A DNA stretch of 12,688 nt from Candidatus Tenderia sp. (GTDB lineage: Bacteria; Pseudomonadota; Gammaproteobacteria; Tenderiales; Tenderiaceae): assembly GCA_030148045.1 (NCBI GenBank), contig JASBUE010000203.1:1-12688 (forward strand). The letters run 5' to 3'. The translations under genes were made by a program, and so were the position numbers. Within the stretch, counting starts at the first letter, position 1, and every line of letters starts with the position of its first letter. Positions 1-6,665 of this stretch are shown piece by piece. The notes beneath the pieces were generated by a model. That model had not been told where the DNA came from, searched no databases, and was given only the letters and a program-made list of their open reading frames with translations.

Positions 1-1
1 A

Positions 2-2149
2 AACGATGAAATTCTGCATGACTTTCTGGTCGAGGCGGGTGAGATCCTCGATCAGTTGGGGGAACAGTTGGTCGAGTTGGAACGCAGTCCGGAAGACCTC
101 GACCTGTTGAATGCTGTGTTTCGTGGCTTCCACACCGTCAAGGGCGGTGCCGGCTTCCTGGGGCTGAATGCCTTGGTGGAAGTGTGCCACCGCGCCGAGG
201 ATGTCTTCAACCTGTTACGCCAGGGCGAGCGCCAGGTCAATCCGCAACTGATGGATGTCGTCTTGCAGGTCACTGACATTGTCAATGAGATGATGGATTG
301 CATCCGTTCCGGCGAGGATCCCCCCGAGGCCTCGCCGGAATTGCTGCAGGCGCTGGAAGCGATTCTGAAGGATGAGGAGATCGCTGCGACATCGGCCTCA
401 GCACTTGCCACCGCTCCCGAGCAGGCGCCCGAGCCCGCCTCTGATACGATGGCCGAAGCGGCAGAACCGCAGGCCGCCGCCACTGAAACAGGTTCGTCCG
501 GCGAGGAGATTAGCGAAGACGAATTCGAAGCCCTGCTGGACGAACTGCAGGGCAAACCCCGAGAGGAGGCCGAAGGCGAAGCGCCAGCCAGCGCCGCGCC
601 TGTTGCGGCGCCCGGCTCCGACACGGATGAAATCACCGAAGACGAATTCGAGGCCCTGCTGGACCAATTGCATGGTGCAGCCGCGGCCCCGAAGGGGGGG
701 ATGGAGGCAGCCGAACGGCCCAAGCGCGCCGAACCGGAGAGCGGCGCAGAAGGTGGCTCGGGGGAGATTACCGAAGACGAATTCGAAGCCCTGTTGGACG
801 AATTGGAGGCCAAGAAAAGTACGCAGCCTGTTGCAGCGGCCGCGCTGCAATCTCCCGCCCCCGCCCAGCCAGCGTCGCCGCACCCGACCGAGCCTGGAGC
901 GGCGCCGAAGGCGGCCGGCGAGCCGGCCGCCGCGAGGACCGCACCTGCCAAAGCCGCCAAAGAGGCCCACGTCGCTGAGACCAGTGTGAGAGTCGACACC
1001 AAGCGCCTGGACGACATTATGAACCTGGTCGGCGAACTGGTGCTGGTGCGCAATCGCATGGCGACATTGAAAACCAACATGGCCGCCGACGAAGAGGTGA
1101 GCAAGGCCATTGCCAATCTCGACCTGGTCACCGCCGATCTGCAAAGCTCGGTCATGAAGACCCGCATGCAGCCGATCAAGAAGGTGTTCGGCCGTTTCCC
1201 CCGCGTAGTGCGCGACCTGGCCCGCAGCCTCAAGAAAGAGGTCAATCTGGAACTGGTCGGCGAAGAGACCGACCTCGACAAGAATCTGGTCGAGGCCCTG
1301 GCCGATCCGCTGGTGCACCTGGTGCGCAACTCCGTGGACCACGGTATTGAGATGCCGGACGAGCGCGAGCGGGCGGGCAAGGAGCGTGCCGGGACCGTCA
1401 TCCTGTCGGCGCAGCAGGAGGGCGATCATATCCTGCTGATGATCGAGGATGACGGCAAGGGAATGGATGCCGACAAGTTGCGCCAGATCGCGGTGGAGAA
1501 AGGTGTCATCGATGAAGACACCGCCGCGCGTCTGGATAAGAAGGCCTGCTACAACCTGATCTTTGCGCCGGGGTTTTCCACCAAGTCCGAGATTTCCGAT
1601 ATCTCCGGTCGTGGTGTCGGCATGGATGTCGTCAAGACCCGCATTGCCCAGCTCAACGGTGCCATCGAAATCGACTCCACCCTGGGCAAGGGCAGTCGCA
1701 TCATCATCAAGCTGCCGTTGACTCTGGCCATCATGCCGACCCTGATGGTGATCCTCGGCGACCAGGTGTTCGCCTTGCCGCTGGCCAACGTCAGCGAGAT
1801 TTTTGATATGGATTCGGCCAGGATCAGCACGGTGGACGGCAAGGAGGTCGTCATCATTCGTGAAAAGGCCGTGCCCCTGGTGCGTCTGAGGTCCTGGCTG
1901 GTCAATGGACATGCTGCAAACGCCAAGTCGGAGTGTGACGGCTTTGTCGTGGTAACGACGGTGGGTAATCAGTTGATCGGTTGCGTGGTTGACCAGTTGG
2001 TGGGTCAGGAAGAGGTTGTTATCAAACCTCTGGGGGCCATGTTGCACGGGACCAAGGGGATTTCCGGCGCCACAATCACAGGTAATGGTGGAATCGCCCT
2101 GATACTGGATATGCCAGGGCTTATGGAAGCCTATGCCGGCCGTTTGTAG
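2..2149 (+). CDS. cheA: Chemotaxis histidine kinase CheA (5' end missing)
   Basis: CheA autophosphorylates on a histidine and passes the phosphate to CheY and CheB, controlling the flagellar motor from the receptor array. The reading frame is open to the window edge, so only the first few residues are missing; 715 residues are visible (residue 1 at base 2). The Hpt (P1) domain covers about 1-105, with the phospho-acceptor His44 in HTVKGGAGF. A long Ala/Pro/Glu linker (about 105-325) replaces a recognisable folded P2 domain and carries three copies of an EDEFEALLD motif. P3 dimerisation starts near 328 (VDTKRLDDIMNLVGELV). The P4 ATPase domain holds the N-box RNSVDHGIE (Asn443, His447) and G-box DDGKG (483-487), followed by GRGVGMDVV. 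The P5 CheW-like domain fills about 580-715. It is the first gene here of the che/mot operon; cheY and cheZ would be expected upstream. The TTG at 56 is not the start, because the homology continues upstream of it. Confidence 0.97.
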   Translation, partial: NDEILHDFLVEAGEILDQLGEQLVELERSPEDLDLLNAVFRGFHTVKGGAGFLGLNALVEVCHRAEDVFNLLRQGERQVNPQLMDVVLQVTDIVNEMMDCIRSGEDPPEASPELLQALEAILKDEEIAATSASALATAPEQAPEPASDTMAEAAEPQAAATETGSSGEEISEDEFEALLDELQGKPREEAEGEAPASAAPVAAPGSDTDEITEDEFEALLDQLHGAAAAPKGGMEAAERPKRAEPESGAEGGSGEITEDEFEALLDELEAKKSTQPVAAAALQSPAPAQPASPHPTEPGAAPKAAGEPAAARTAPAKAAKEAHVAETSVRVDTKRLDDIMNLVGELVLVRNRMATLKTNMAADEEVSKAIANLDLVTADLQSSVMKTRMQPIKKVFGRFPRVVRDLARSLKKEVNLELVGEETDLDKNLVEALADPLVHLVRNSVDHGIEMPDERERAGKERAGTVILSAQQEGDHILLMIEDDGKGMDADKLRQIAVEKGVIDEDTAARLDKKACYNLIFAPGFSTKSEISDISGRGVGMDVVKTRIAQLNGAIEIDSTLGKGSRIIIKLPLTLAIMPTLMVILGDQVFALPLANVSEIFDMDSARISTVDGKEVVIIREKAVPLVRLRSWLVNGHAANAKSECDGFVVVTTVGNQLIGCVVDQLVGQEEVVIKPLGAMLHGTKGISGATITGNGGIALILDMPGLMEAYAGRL
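503..814 (+). repeat. Three in-frame copies of an EI(S/T)EDEFEALLDxL motif in the CheA linker
   Basis: The copies lie at 503-556, 626-676 and 761-814 (visible CheA residues 168, 209 and 254 onward). Each reads E-I-S/T-E-D-E-F-E-A-L-L-D-E/Q-L, and the DNA shares a GAAGACGAATTCGA core. They are separated by low-complexity Ala/Pro/Glu stretches of about 25-30 residues. In ParC/ParP-type bacteria the CheA linker contains a 'LID' region that contacts ParP; these copies are the only conserved-looking, helix-forming segments in this linker. Equating them with LID is inference. Confidence 0.85.
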
Positions 2150-2152
2150 GAG
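2148..2152 (+). promoter_or_regulatory. Ribosome binding site of cheB, overlapping the cheA stop
   Basis: AGGAG begins inside the cheA TAG stop codon and sits 6 bases before the ATG at 2159, which supports that cheB start and implies translational coupling of the two genes. Confidence 0.75.
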
Positions 2153-2158
2153 AAAGCC

Positions 2159-3208
2159 ATGCCGGTCCGGGTCCTGGTTGTCGATGACTCAGCGTTTTTC
2201 AGAAGGCGAATCACCGAGATACTCAATGATGATAAGCATATCGAAGTTGTCGGCGCCGCGACCAATGGCCAGGAGGCCATCGAGCTTGTAAAAACGCTTA
2301 AGCCCGATGTCGTGACCATGGACATCGAGATGCCGGTGATGGACGGCATTACCGCGGTCAGGAAAATCATGCAGTCCGAGCCGCTCCCCATCCTGATGTT
2401 TTCATCTCTCACCACCGATGGCGCCAAGGCCACTCTGGATGCGCTCGAGGCCGGCGCTACCGATTTTCTTCCCAAGCGCATGGAAGACATCTCTCAGGAT
2501 CGCGAGTCGGCGAAACGGCAGCTTTGTGCACGAGTGCGCCTGCTCGGCGCCCGCGGGTTAAAAAAATCGGCGCCGCCCGCTCCACCGTCGGCCACAGCGC
2601 CTATTCCGGTGCCGCGGCCGGCCCCTGGCCCGCGCCGCGGCAAGTACAGGCTGGTGGCGATCGGCACCTCCACCGGCGGGCCGGTGGCCCTGCAACAGGT
2701 ATTGACCGCCTTGCCGGGCTCTTTTCCCTTGCCCATCCTGCTGGTGCAGCACATGCCGGCCAGTTTTACCCCGGCCTTTGCCGAGCGCCTCAACAAACTC
2801 TCGGCCATTCGCATCAAGGAGGCCAGTGACGGCGACCGGCTGGAGAGCGGCTGTGCTTATCTGGCGCCCGGCGGTATGCAGATGCTGCTCGAGGATCGGC
2901 ACGGCGGCGCGGTGATCCGTATCGTCGAGAGCCGCCCCGGTCAGACCTACAAGCCCAGTGTGGACGTAACCTTCTGCTCGGCCTCAAAACTGTTCGGGCC
3001 GGATGTGCTGGCCGTGGTCCTGACCGGCATGGGCGCCGACGGCCGTGAGGGCGCCCGTATGTTGAAACACGGTGGCGCCACCGTTTGGGCCCAGGACAAG
3101 GAGACCAGTGTGATCTACGGCATGCCGGCGGCTGTAGCCGAGGCCGGACTGGCCGATAAGATATTAGCGTTGCATGCACTCGGCCCAAGCCTAATGGAAG
3201 TGGTTTAA
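2159..3208 (+). CDS. cheB: Chemotaxis response regulator protein-glutamate methylesterase CheB
   Basis: CheB removes methyl groups from receptor glutamates (and deamidates glutamines) when phosphorylated by CheA, giving adaptation. The 349-residue protein has a receiver domain at about 1-125, with the acidic pocket Asp9/Asp10 and phospho-acceptor Asp55 in TMDIEMPVMDG. A Pro/Ala linker covers about 137-160 and the CheB methylesterase domain about 163-345. The catalytic triad is visible: Ser171 in GTSTGG, His198 in VQHMPASF and Asp294 in GMGADGREG, at the spacing expected for the family. Length is normal. The start is fixed by the AGGAG overlapping the cheA stop. The gene lies between cheA and the stator genes, as in Pseudomonas. 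Confidence 0.97.
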   Translation: MPVRVLVVDDSAFFRRRITEILNDDKHIEVVGAATNGQEAIELVKTLKPDVVTMDIEMPVMDGITAVRKIMQSEPLPILMFSSLTTDGAKATLDALEAGATDFLPKRMEDISQDRESAKRQLCARVRLLGARGLKKSAPPAPPSATAPIPVPRPAPGPRRGKYRLVAIGTSTGGPVALQQVLTALPGSFPLPILLVQHMPASFTPAFAERLNKLSAIRIKEASDGDRLESGCAYLAPGGMQMLLEDRHGGAVIRIVESRPGQTYKPSVDVTFCSASKLFGPDVLAVVLTGMGADGREGARMLKHGGATVWAQDKETSVIYGMPAAVAEAGLADKILALHALGPSLMEVV

Positions 3209-3217
3209 CACGTTTTT

Positions 3218-3958
3218 ATGGATATCCTTACACTTCTCGGCCTCATCCTCGGTTTTGGCGCCATCATTGGCGGCAACATTCTCGAAGGCGGCCATACCAG
3301 TTCGTTGATGCAGATGACCGCCTTCCTGATTGTCGGTGGCGGCACCGTCGGCGCGGTCATGGTCCAGACGCCGATTCCGGTATTTGTCCGCAGCCTGAAA
3401 ATGTTCATGTGGATCTTTCTGTCGCCCAAGGTCGAGCAAAAGACGGCGGTGGAAAAGATCGTCGGCTGGAGCAATATCGCCCGCAAAGAGGGTTTGCTGG
3501 GCCTGGAATCGCTGGTCGAGTCGGAGCCCGATGCCTTCGCCCAAAAGGGTTTACAGCTGTTGGTCGACGGCAGCGAACCGGAGGCCATTCGCAATATCCT
3601 GGAAGTCGAGATCGGCGTCAAGGAGCACTTCGATACCCAGGCGGCCAAGGTTTATGAGGGGATGGGCGGGTACTCCCCCACCATCGGCATCATTGGCGCC
3701 GTGATGGGGCTGATCCATGTCATGAACAATCTGGCCGATCCGAGTAAACTCGGGTCCGGTATCGCCGTGGCCTTCGTCGCCACCATCTACGGTGTCGGTC
3801 TGGCCAACCTCGTGTTTCTGCCCGTCGCCAATAAACTCAAGGCGCTCATCCATAATCAGACCCAATTCCGTGAAATGGTGGTCGAGGGTATTATCTCCAT
3901 TGCCGAAGGCGAGAATCCCAGGAATATCGAAACCAAGCTGGATGGTTATCTGCAATAG
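3218..3958 (+). CDS. motC: Flagellar stator protein MotC (MotA/PomA family)
   Basis: This is the A subunit of an ion-driven stator, an inner-membrane protein with four predicted membrane helices that pushes on the FliG rotor ring. The 246-residue protein starts MDILTLLGLILGF, typical of PomA/MotC-type A subunits. The cytoplasmic loop carries ARKEGLLGLE with Arg89, Lys90 and Glu97, matching the charged residues that contact FliG. The membrane segment GYSPTIGIIGAVMGLIHVM contains the conserved proline. The order cheB-motC-motD identifies it as the second (MotCD) stator rather than MotAB. It begins 9 bases after cheB without a clear ribosome site, so it may depend on translation of cheB. Whether it uses protons or sodium cannot be told from this subunit. 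Confidence 0.93.
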   Translation: MDILTLLGLILGFGAIIGGNILEGGHTSSLMQMTAFLIVGGGTVGAVMVQTPIPVFVRSLKMFMWIFLSPKVEQKTAVEKIVGWSNIARKEGLLGLESLVESEPDAFAQKGLQLLVDGSEPEAIRNILEVEIGVKEHFDTQAAKVYEGMGGYSPTIGIIGAVMGLIHVMNNLADPSKLGSGIAVAFVATIYGVGLANLVFLPVANKLKALIHNQTQFREMVVEGIISIAEGENPRNIETKLDGYLQ

Positions 3959-4059
3959 ACTGTATCTGGCGGCGGGACGAGGCATGGAAATTGCTACCTC
4001 TCCTTGGAAGTCACTTTTTTGACTCCCTTTTGCCGGGAAAGCTTGCTGATTGAGTCGCT
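3959..4059 (+). other. motC-motD spacer
   Basis: This 101-base gap is the widest spacer inside the che/mot operon. A small stem (AGTCA at 4009-4013, TGACT at 4020-4024) has its T-run in the loop, so it does not look like a terminator. A possible 12-codon ORF at 3984-4022 has no support. A TGA at 4051-4053, in frame with motD, limits the motD start to the ATG at 4060, which has no good ribosome site. Confidence 0.5.
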
Positions 4060-4260
4060 ATGGCGCGCAAAAAAAAACCCGAAGAGCATGAAAATCATGA
4101 ACGTTGGCTGGTCTCCTATGCCGACTTCATCACCCTGCTGTTCGCCTTTTTCGTGGTGATGTACGCCCTGTCGTCGGTCAACGAGGGTAAATATCGCGTG
4201 CTCTCCGATTCCCTGATCGCCGCCTTCCGCAATGCGCCGCAAAGCCTGAAGCCGATCTAG
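4060..4260 (+). CDS. MotD N-terminal fragment (membrane helix, up to the amber stop)
   Basis: If the amber is read as a stop, the product is a 66-residue peptide with a basic N-terminus and one membrane helix carrying Asp22, but no peptidoglycan anchor. It could not form an anchored stator by itself. An A9 run (4069-4077) in codons 3-6 is a possible slippage site. Confidence 0.5.
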   Translation: MARKKKPEEHENHERWLVSYADFITLLFAFFVVMYALSSVNEGKYRVLSDSLIAAFRNAPQSLKPI

Positions 4261-4266
4261 ATCGGC
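4251..4266. repeat. Perfect 16-bp palindrome centred on the motD amber codon
   Basis: GCCGATCTAGATCGGC equals its own reverse complement. It contains two GATC sites and a CTAG core, and the amber TAG occupies 4258-4260. With a C at 4258 (the presumed original CAG) the symmetry would be broken at the central pair. Confidence 0.9.
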
Positions 4267-4283
4267 GAGCCGATCAAGGCACC

Positions 4284-4287
4284 GGAG
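4284..4287 (+). promoter_or_regulatory. Possible reinitiation ribosome site inside motD
   Basis: GGAG lies 6 bases before an in-frame ATG at 4294, 33 bases after the amber codon. This would allow ribosomes ending at 4260 to restart. The match may be chance, because the bases also encode the MotD linker. Confidence 0.35.
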
Positions 4288-4293
4288 AAGGTC

Positions 4294-5112
4294 ATGCCCA
4301 ACAGCCGGCCGGAGTTGAAGGCGATTCCGCACAGCCAACCGGAACAGGCGCGTGAGGAAAAGTTGCAGGACCAGGGCAAGGGCGGTGACCGCGACCGCCA
4401 GAATCTGAACAAGATCCAGAAGCAGCTGGAAAAGGCGCTTGGCAAAATGATCGAACGGGAGCTGATTGCGGTCAAGCGCACCGGCCGGGGGCTTGAGGTG
4501 GAGATCAACTCTTCCATCTTGTTCGACAGTGGTACCGCCCTGATCCAGCCGCAGGCGGTGCCCGTCTTGACCGAAGTGGCGGCGGCGCTGAAAAACTTCC
4601 CCAACGCCGTGCACGTTGAAGGCTTTACCGATAACTTGCCCATCGAGACGCCCGTCTACCCGTCCAACTGGGAGCTCTCGGCCGGGCGAGCCGCCAGTGT
4701 GGTGCACGTATTTTCCGACGAAGGGGTGGATCCGTTCCGTATGGCGGCCATCGGCTTTGGCGAGTATCGGCCGGTGGCGCTGAATAATACCGCCGAGGGG
4801 CGGCGCCGTAACCGTCGTGTGGTGGTGGTGATTCTCTCCGAGGCGGCGGAGAAATTGTATGACCTGGACAAGGTGATAGAACTGAAACCAAAGGATAAAC
4901 GGCGTCAGAACATCGATCTTGACAAACCGCCGGAGCTGATTGAGATGCCGGTGATGACGCCCATCGCGCCAGTGCCAGAGGAAGGCTTTCCGCAAGGACT
5001 GCCACTGCGGGGACGCGGCGGAAATTCCGGCAACCGGGATGAGCAGGACCGTTTGATGACCATCATGGAGACGCTGGAGACGGAACAGGCCGCCGGCGAG
5101 GGCGGGCCGTGA
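4294..5112 (+). CDS. MotD C-terminal fragment with OmpA-like domain (if restarted after the amber)
   Basis: Restart at 4294 would give a 272-residue protein containing the whole OmpA-like domain but no signal peptide or membrane helix, so it would stay in the cytoplasm away from peptidoglycan. Its main effect might be to keep ribosomes flowing into parC, whose GTG start overlaps this stop codon. Confidence 0.4.
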   Translation: MPNSRPELKAIPHSQPEQAREEKLQDQGKGGDRDRQNLNKIQKQLEKALGKMIERELIAVKRTGRGLEVEINSSILFDSGTALIQPQAVPVLTEVAAALKNFPNAVHVEGFTDNLPIETPVYPSNWELSAGRAASVVHVFSDEGVDPFRMAAIGFGEYRPVALNNTAEGRRRNRRVVVVILSEAAEKLYDLDKVIELKPKDKRRQNIDLDKPPELIEMPVMTPIAPVPEEGFPQGLPLRGRGGNSGNRDEQDRLMTIMETLETEQAAGEGGP

Positions 5113-5894
5113 GAGTCTGGGCCGTCGCCAATCAGAAAGGCGGTGTGGGCAAGACCACCAGCGCCGTCAGCCTGGCCGGGTTGCTGAGCCAGCGGGGTCA
5201 GCGCGTCCTGTTGCTGGACATCGATCCGCACGGTTCGCTGACCTCTTATTTCCGTTTCAATCCCGATGACCTGGAAAGCAGCGTCTTTACTCTGTTCCAG
5301 AACCAGGCCGTCAACCCCGCCGGTGTGATCCGGCCGACCCGCTTCGAGAATCTGCATATCCTGCCGGCCACCATGGCGCTGGCTACGCTGGATCGCCAGC
5401 TGGGTGCCCGCAGCGGCATGGGGCTGGTGCTGAGCCATGCATTGAAAGGTCTGGCCGGACGCTACGATTACGCCCTTATCGACTGTCCGCCCATGCTGGG
5501 AGTGCTGATGGTCAATGCCATGGCAGCCTGTGATCATCTGGTGATCCCGGTGCAGACCGAGTTTCTCGCCCTCAAGGGACTGGAACGCATGCTGAAGACG
5601 CTTTCCATGATCACCCGTTCGCGCAGCGTGCGCCTGCCTTACACTATCGTGCCGACCATGTTCGACCGCCGTACCCGGGCCTCCACCGAGACCCTGCGTC
5701 TGTTGCGGGCACGTTACAGCGCAGAGTTGTGGAATGCGGTGATTCCGGTGGATACCCAATTTCGCGAGGCCAGCCGCATCGGCATCCCTTTGCCGCTGCT
5801 CGCGCCCCAGGCGCGCGGTGTGCTGGCCTACACCCGCCTGCTGGATACCCTGATCAGCAATTACGCCGGTGAGCGGCAGGCGGCGGTCATATGA
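5109..5894 (+). CDS. parC: ParA-like ATPase ParC for polar placement of chemotaxis arrays
   Basis: This is a 261-residue MinD/ParA-family ATPase. The deviant Walker A motif KGGVGKTTS is at 10-18 (signature Lys10, catalytic-loop Lys15), the Walker A' region is LLLDIDPHGSLTSYF near 35-47, and Walker B is DYALIDCPP. The usual ParA DPQ is DPH here. In Vibrio, ParC recruits chemotaxis arrays to the old pole and shares them between daughter cells; this gene occupies the equivalent place between the stator genes and parP. It has no partner parB or visible parS-like repeats, so a role in DNA partition is unlikely. The start is GTG at 5109, inside GTGA, giving a 4-base overlap with the motD stop and probable translational coupling; the motD amber could therefore reduce ParC synthesis. 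It is often annotated only as a ParA family protein or Soj. Confidence 0.9.
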   Translation: MRVWAVANQKGGVGKTTSAVSLAGLLSQRGQRVLLLDIDPHGSLTSYFRFNPDDLESSVFTLFQNQAVNPAGVIRPTRFENLHILPATMALATLDRQLGARSGMGLVLSHALKGLAGRYDYALIDCPPMLGVLMVNAMAACDHLVIPVQTEFLALKGLERMLKTLSMITRSRSVRLPYTIVPTMFDRRTRASTETLRLLRARYSAELWNAVIPVDTQFREASRIGIPLPLLAPQARGVLAYTRLLDTLISNYAGERQAAVI

Positions 5895-6592
5895 GTGAGG
5901 ACGACGAAAAAGAATTCGTCGCTGTTGTCGAGCATGAACAGGCGCTCAAGGTCTATATCGACGCCCTGTTGCTGGAGCCTGCGCCCGAAGAACCATCGTC
6001 TGCCGATACCGGGGCGCAAGCCCCCGTGGCCAGCCCTGTCGGACCCGCAGCAGCGCCGGTGCGGGAGGTGACCGGTGTCGTCGAGTCGCAGACCGAGACG
6101 CCACCGCAGCGAGCCCCTGGCGCCGATGCCGACGCGCCATTCGATTGCCTGTTGTTCAGAGTGGCGGGCGCGTTGATGCTGGCCGTGCCGCTGGTACGGC
6201 TGGCCGGCATCATGAAGTGGCGGGGTGAAGTGACGCCGATTCCCGGTTATGCCGAGTGGTTTCTCGGGTTGGCGCCCATTCGCGGCCGCCAGGTGAAGGT
6301 GATCGATATCGCCAGGTTTGTCATCCCTCAAAACCATAAATCGAGACAGGCGCTGGCAGGTGAGCGCCGCTTCAAGCACCTGTTGCTGATCGGTGACGGC
6401 GGGATCGGTTTGGCCTGTGATGATCTCGGGCAGGTCTTGAAACTGACCGCGGACAAGGTGCGCTGGCGCAAGGAGAGCCGCAGCCGTCCCTGGCTGGCGT
6501 GTACGCTGATCGAGCAGATGAGCGCACTGCTTGATGTGGATCGATTGACCATCATGCTAAAGGAAGGTGCACCAGCGGACGACATAACTTGA
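5891..6592 (+). CDS. parP: CheW-like array tether ParP
   Basis: ParP links ParC to CheA and stabilises polar signalling arrays; in Vibrio its C-terminal CheW-like AIF domain binds CheA and receptors. This 233-residue protein has an acidic N-terminus with a short helical segment (about 16-29, ALKVYIDALLLEP), an Ala/Pro-rich linker (30-82) and a CheW-like domain at about 84-225 (FDCLLFRVAGALMLAVPL, later RPWLACTLIEQMSALLDVD). It is shorter and more divergent than typical ParP/CheW2 proteins but keeps the layout. ATG at 5891 overlaps the parC stop in ATGA, so the two are probably translated together, and cheW follows. An annotation pipeline may simply call it a CheW domain protein; the ParP assignment rests on layout and position. 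Confidence 0.87.
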   Translation: MSEDDEKEFVAVVEHEQALKVYIDALLLEPAPEEPSSADTGAQAPVASPVGPAAAPVREVTGVVESQTETPPQRAPGADADAPFDCLLFRVAGALMLAVPLVRLAGIMKWRGEVTPIPGYAEWFLGLAPIRGRQVKVIDIARFVIPQNHKSRQALAGERRFKHLLLIGDGGIGLACDDLGQVLKLTADKVRWRKESRSRPWLACTLIEQMSALLDVDRLTIMLKEGAPADDIT

Positions 6593-6665
6593 AGATACCG
6601 GACAAGCGGTTGATTTTTCGGCCAAGATCGACCCGACGACATTCAGCTAGACCAGGAGCAGAGCT

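Larger units (their letters stand above)
4060..5112 (+). pseudogene. motD: Flagellar stator protein MotD (MotB/OmpA family), interrupted by an in-frame amber codon
   Basis: MotD is the B subunit that pairs with MotC, conducts ions through a conserved aspartate and anchors the stator to peptidoglycan. The frame is uninterrupted from 4060 to 5112 except for TAG at 4258-4260 (codon 67), just after SLKPI. Before the stop come the basic N-terminus, the ion-binding Asp22 in SYADFITLLFAFFVVMY, and one membrane helix. After it comes an OmpA-like peptidoglycan-binding domain with FTDNLPI, NWELSAGRAASVVHVF, GFGEYRPVA and GRRRNRRV. Total length (about 350 codons) is normal for MotD, so a single C-to-T change of a CAG glutamine codon is the simplest explanation. 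Other genes here (cheA, motC, DUF2802) end with TAG, arguing against general recoding of amber. A sequencing error, a real null allele or readthrough remain possible. The 3' end overlaps parC by 4 bases. Confidence 0.85.

Noticed and set aside
398..2047. Long - strand open frame (549 codons) opposite cheA.
   Set aside because: It is a shadow of the GC-rich codon usage of cheA; its His/Gln/Arg-rich translation has no domain and cheA is unmistakable on the other strand.
3152..3159. GCCGATAA, an exact match to the flagellar sigma-28 -10 element, about 60 bases upstream of motC.
   Set aside because: The expected TAAA-type -35 element is missing at the right distance and the bases encode conserved CheB residues (LADKI).
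3984..4022. A 12-codon ORF in the motC-motD gap with a GGGA six bases before its ATG.
   Set aside because: Too short to judge, no recognisable sequence, and no terminator-antiterminator structure that would make it a leader peptide.
3994..4995. Long - strand open frame (333 codons) opposite motD.
   Set aside because: Low-complexity His/Arg-rich translation with no recognisable domain; explained by antisense reading of motD.
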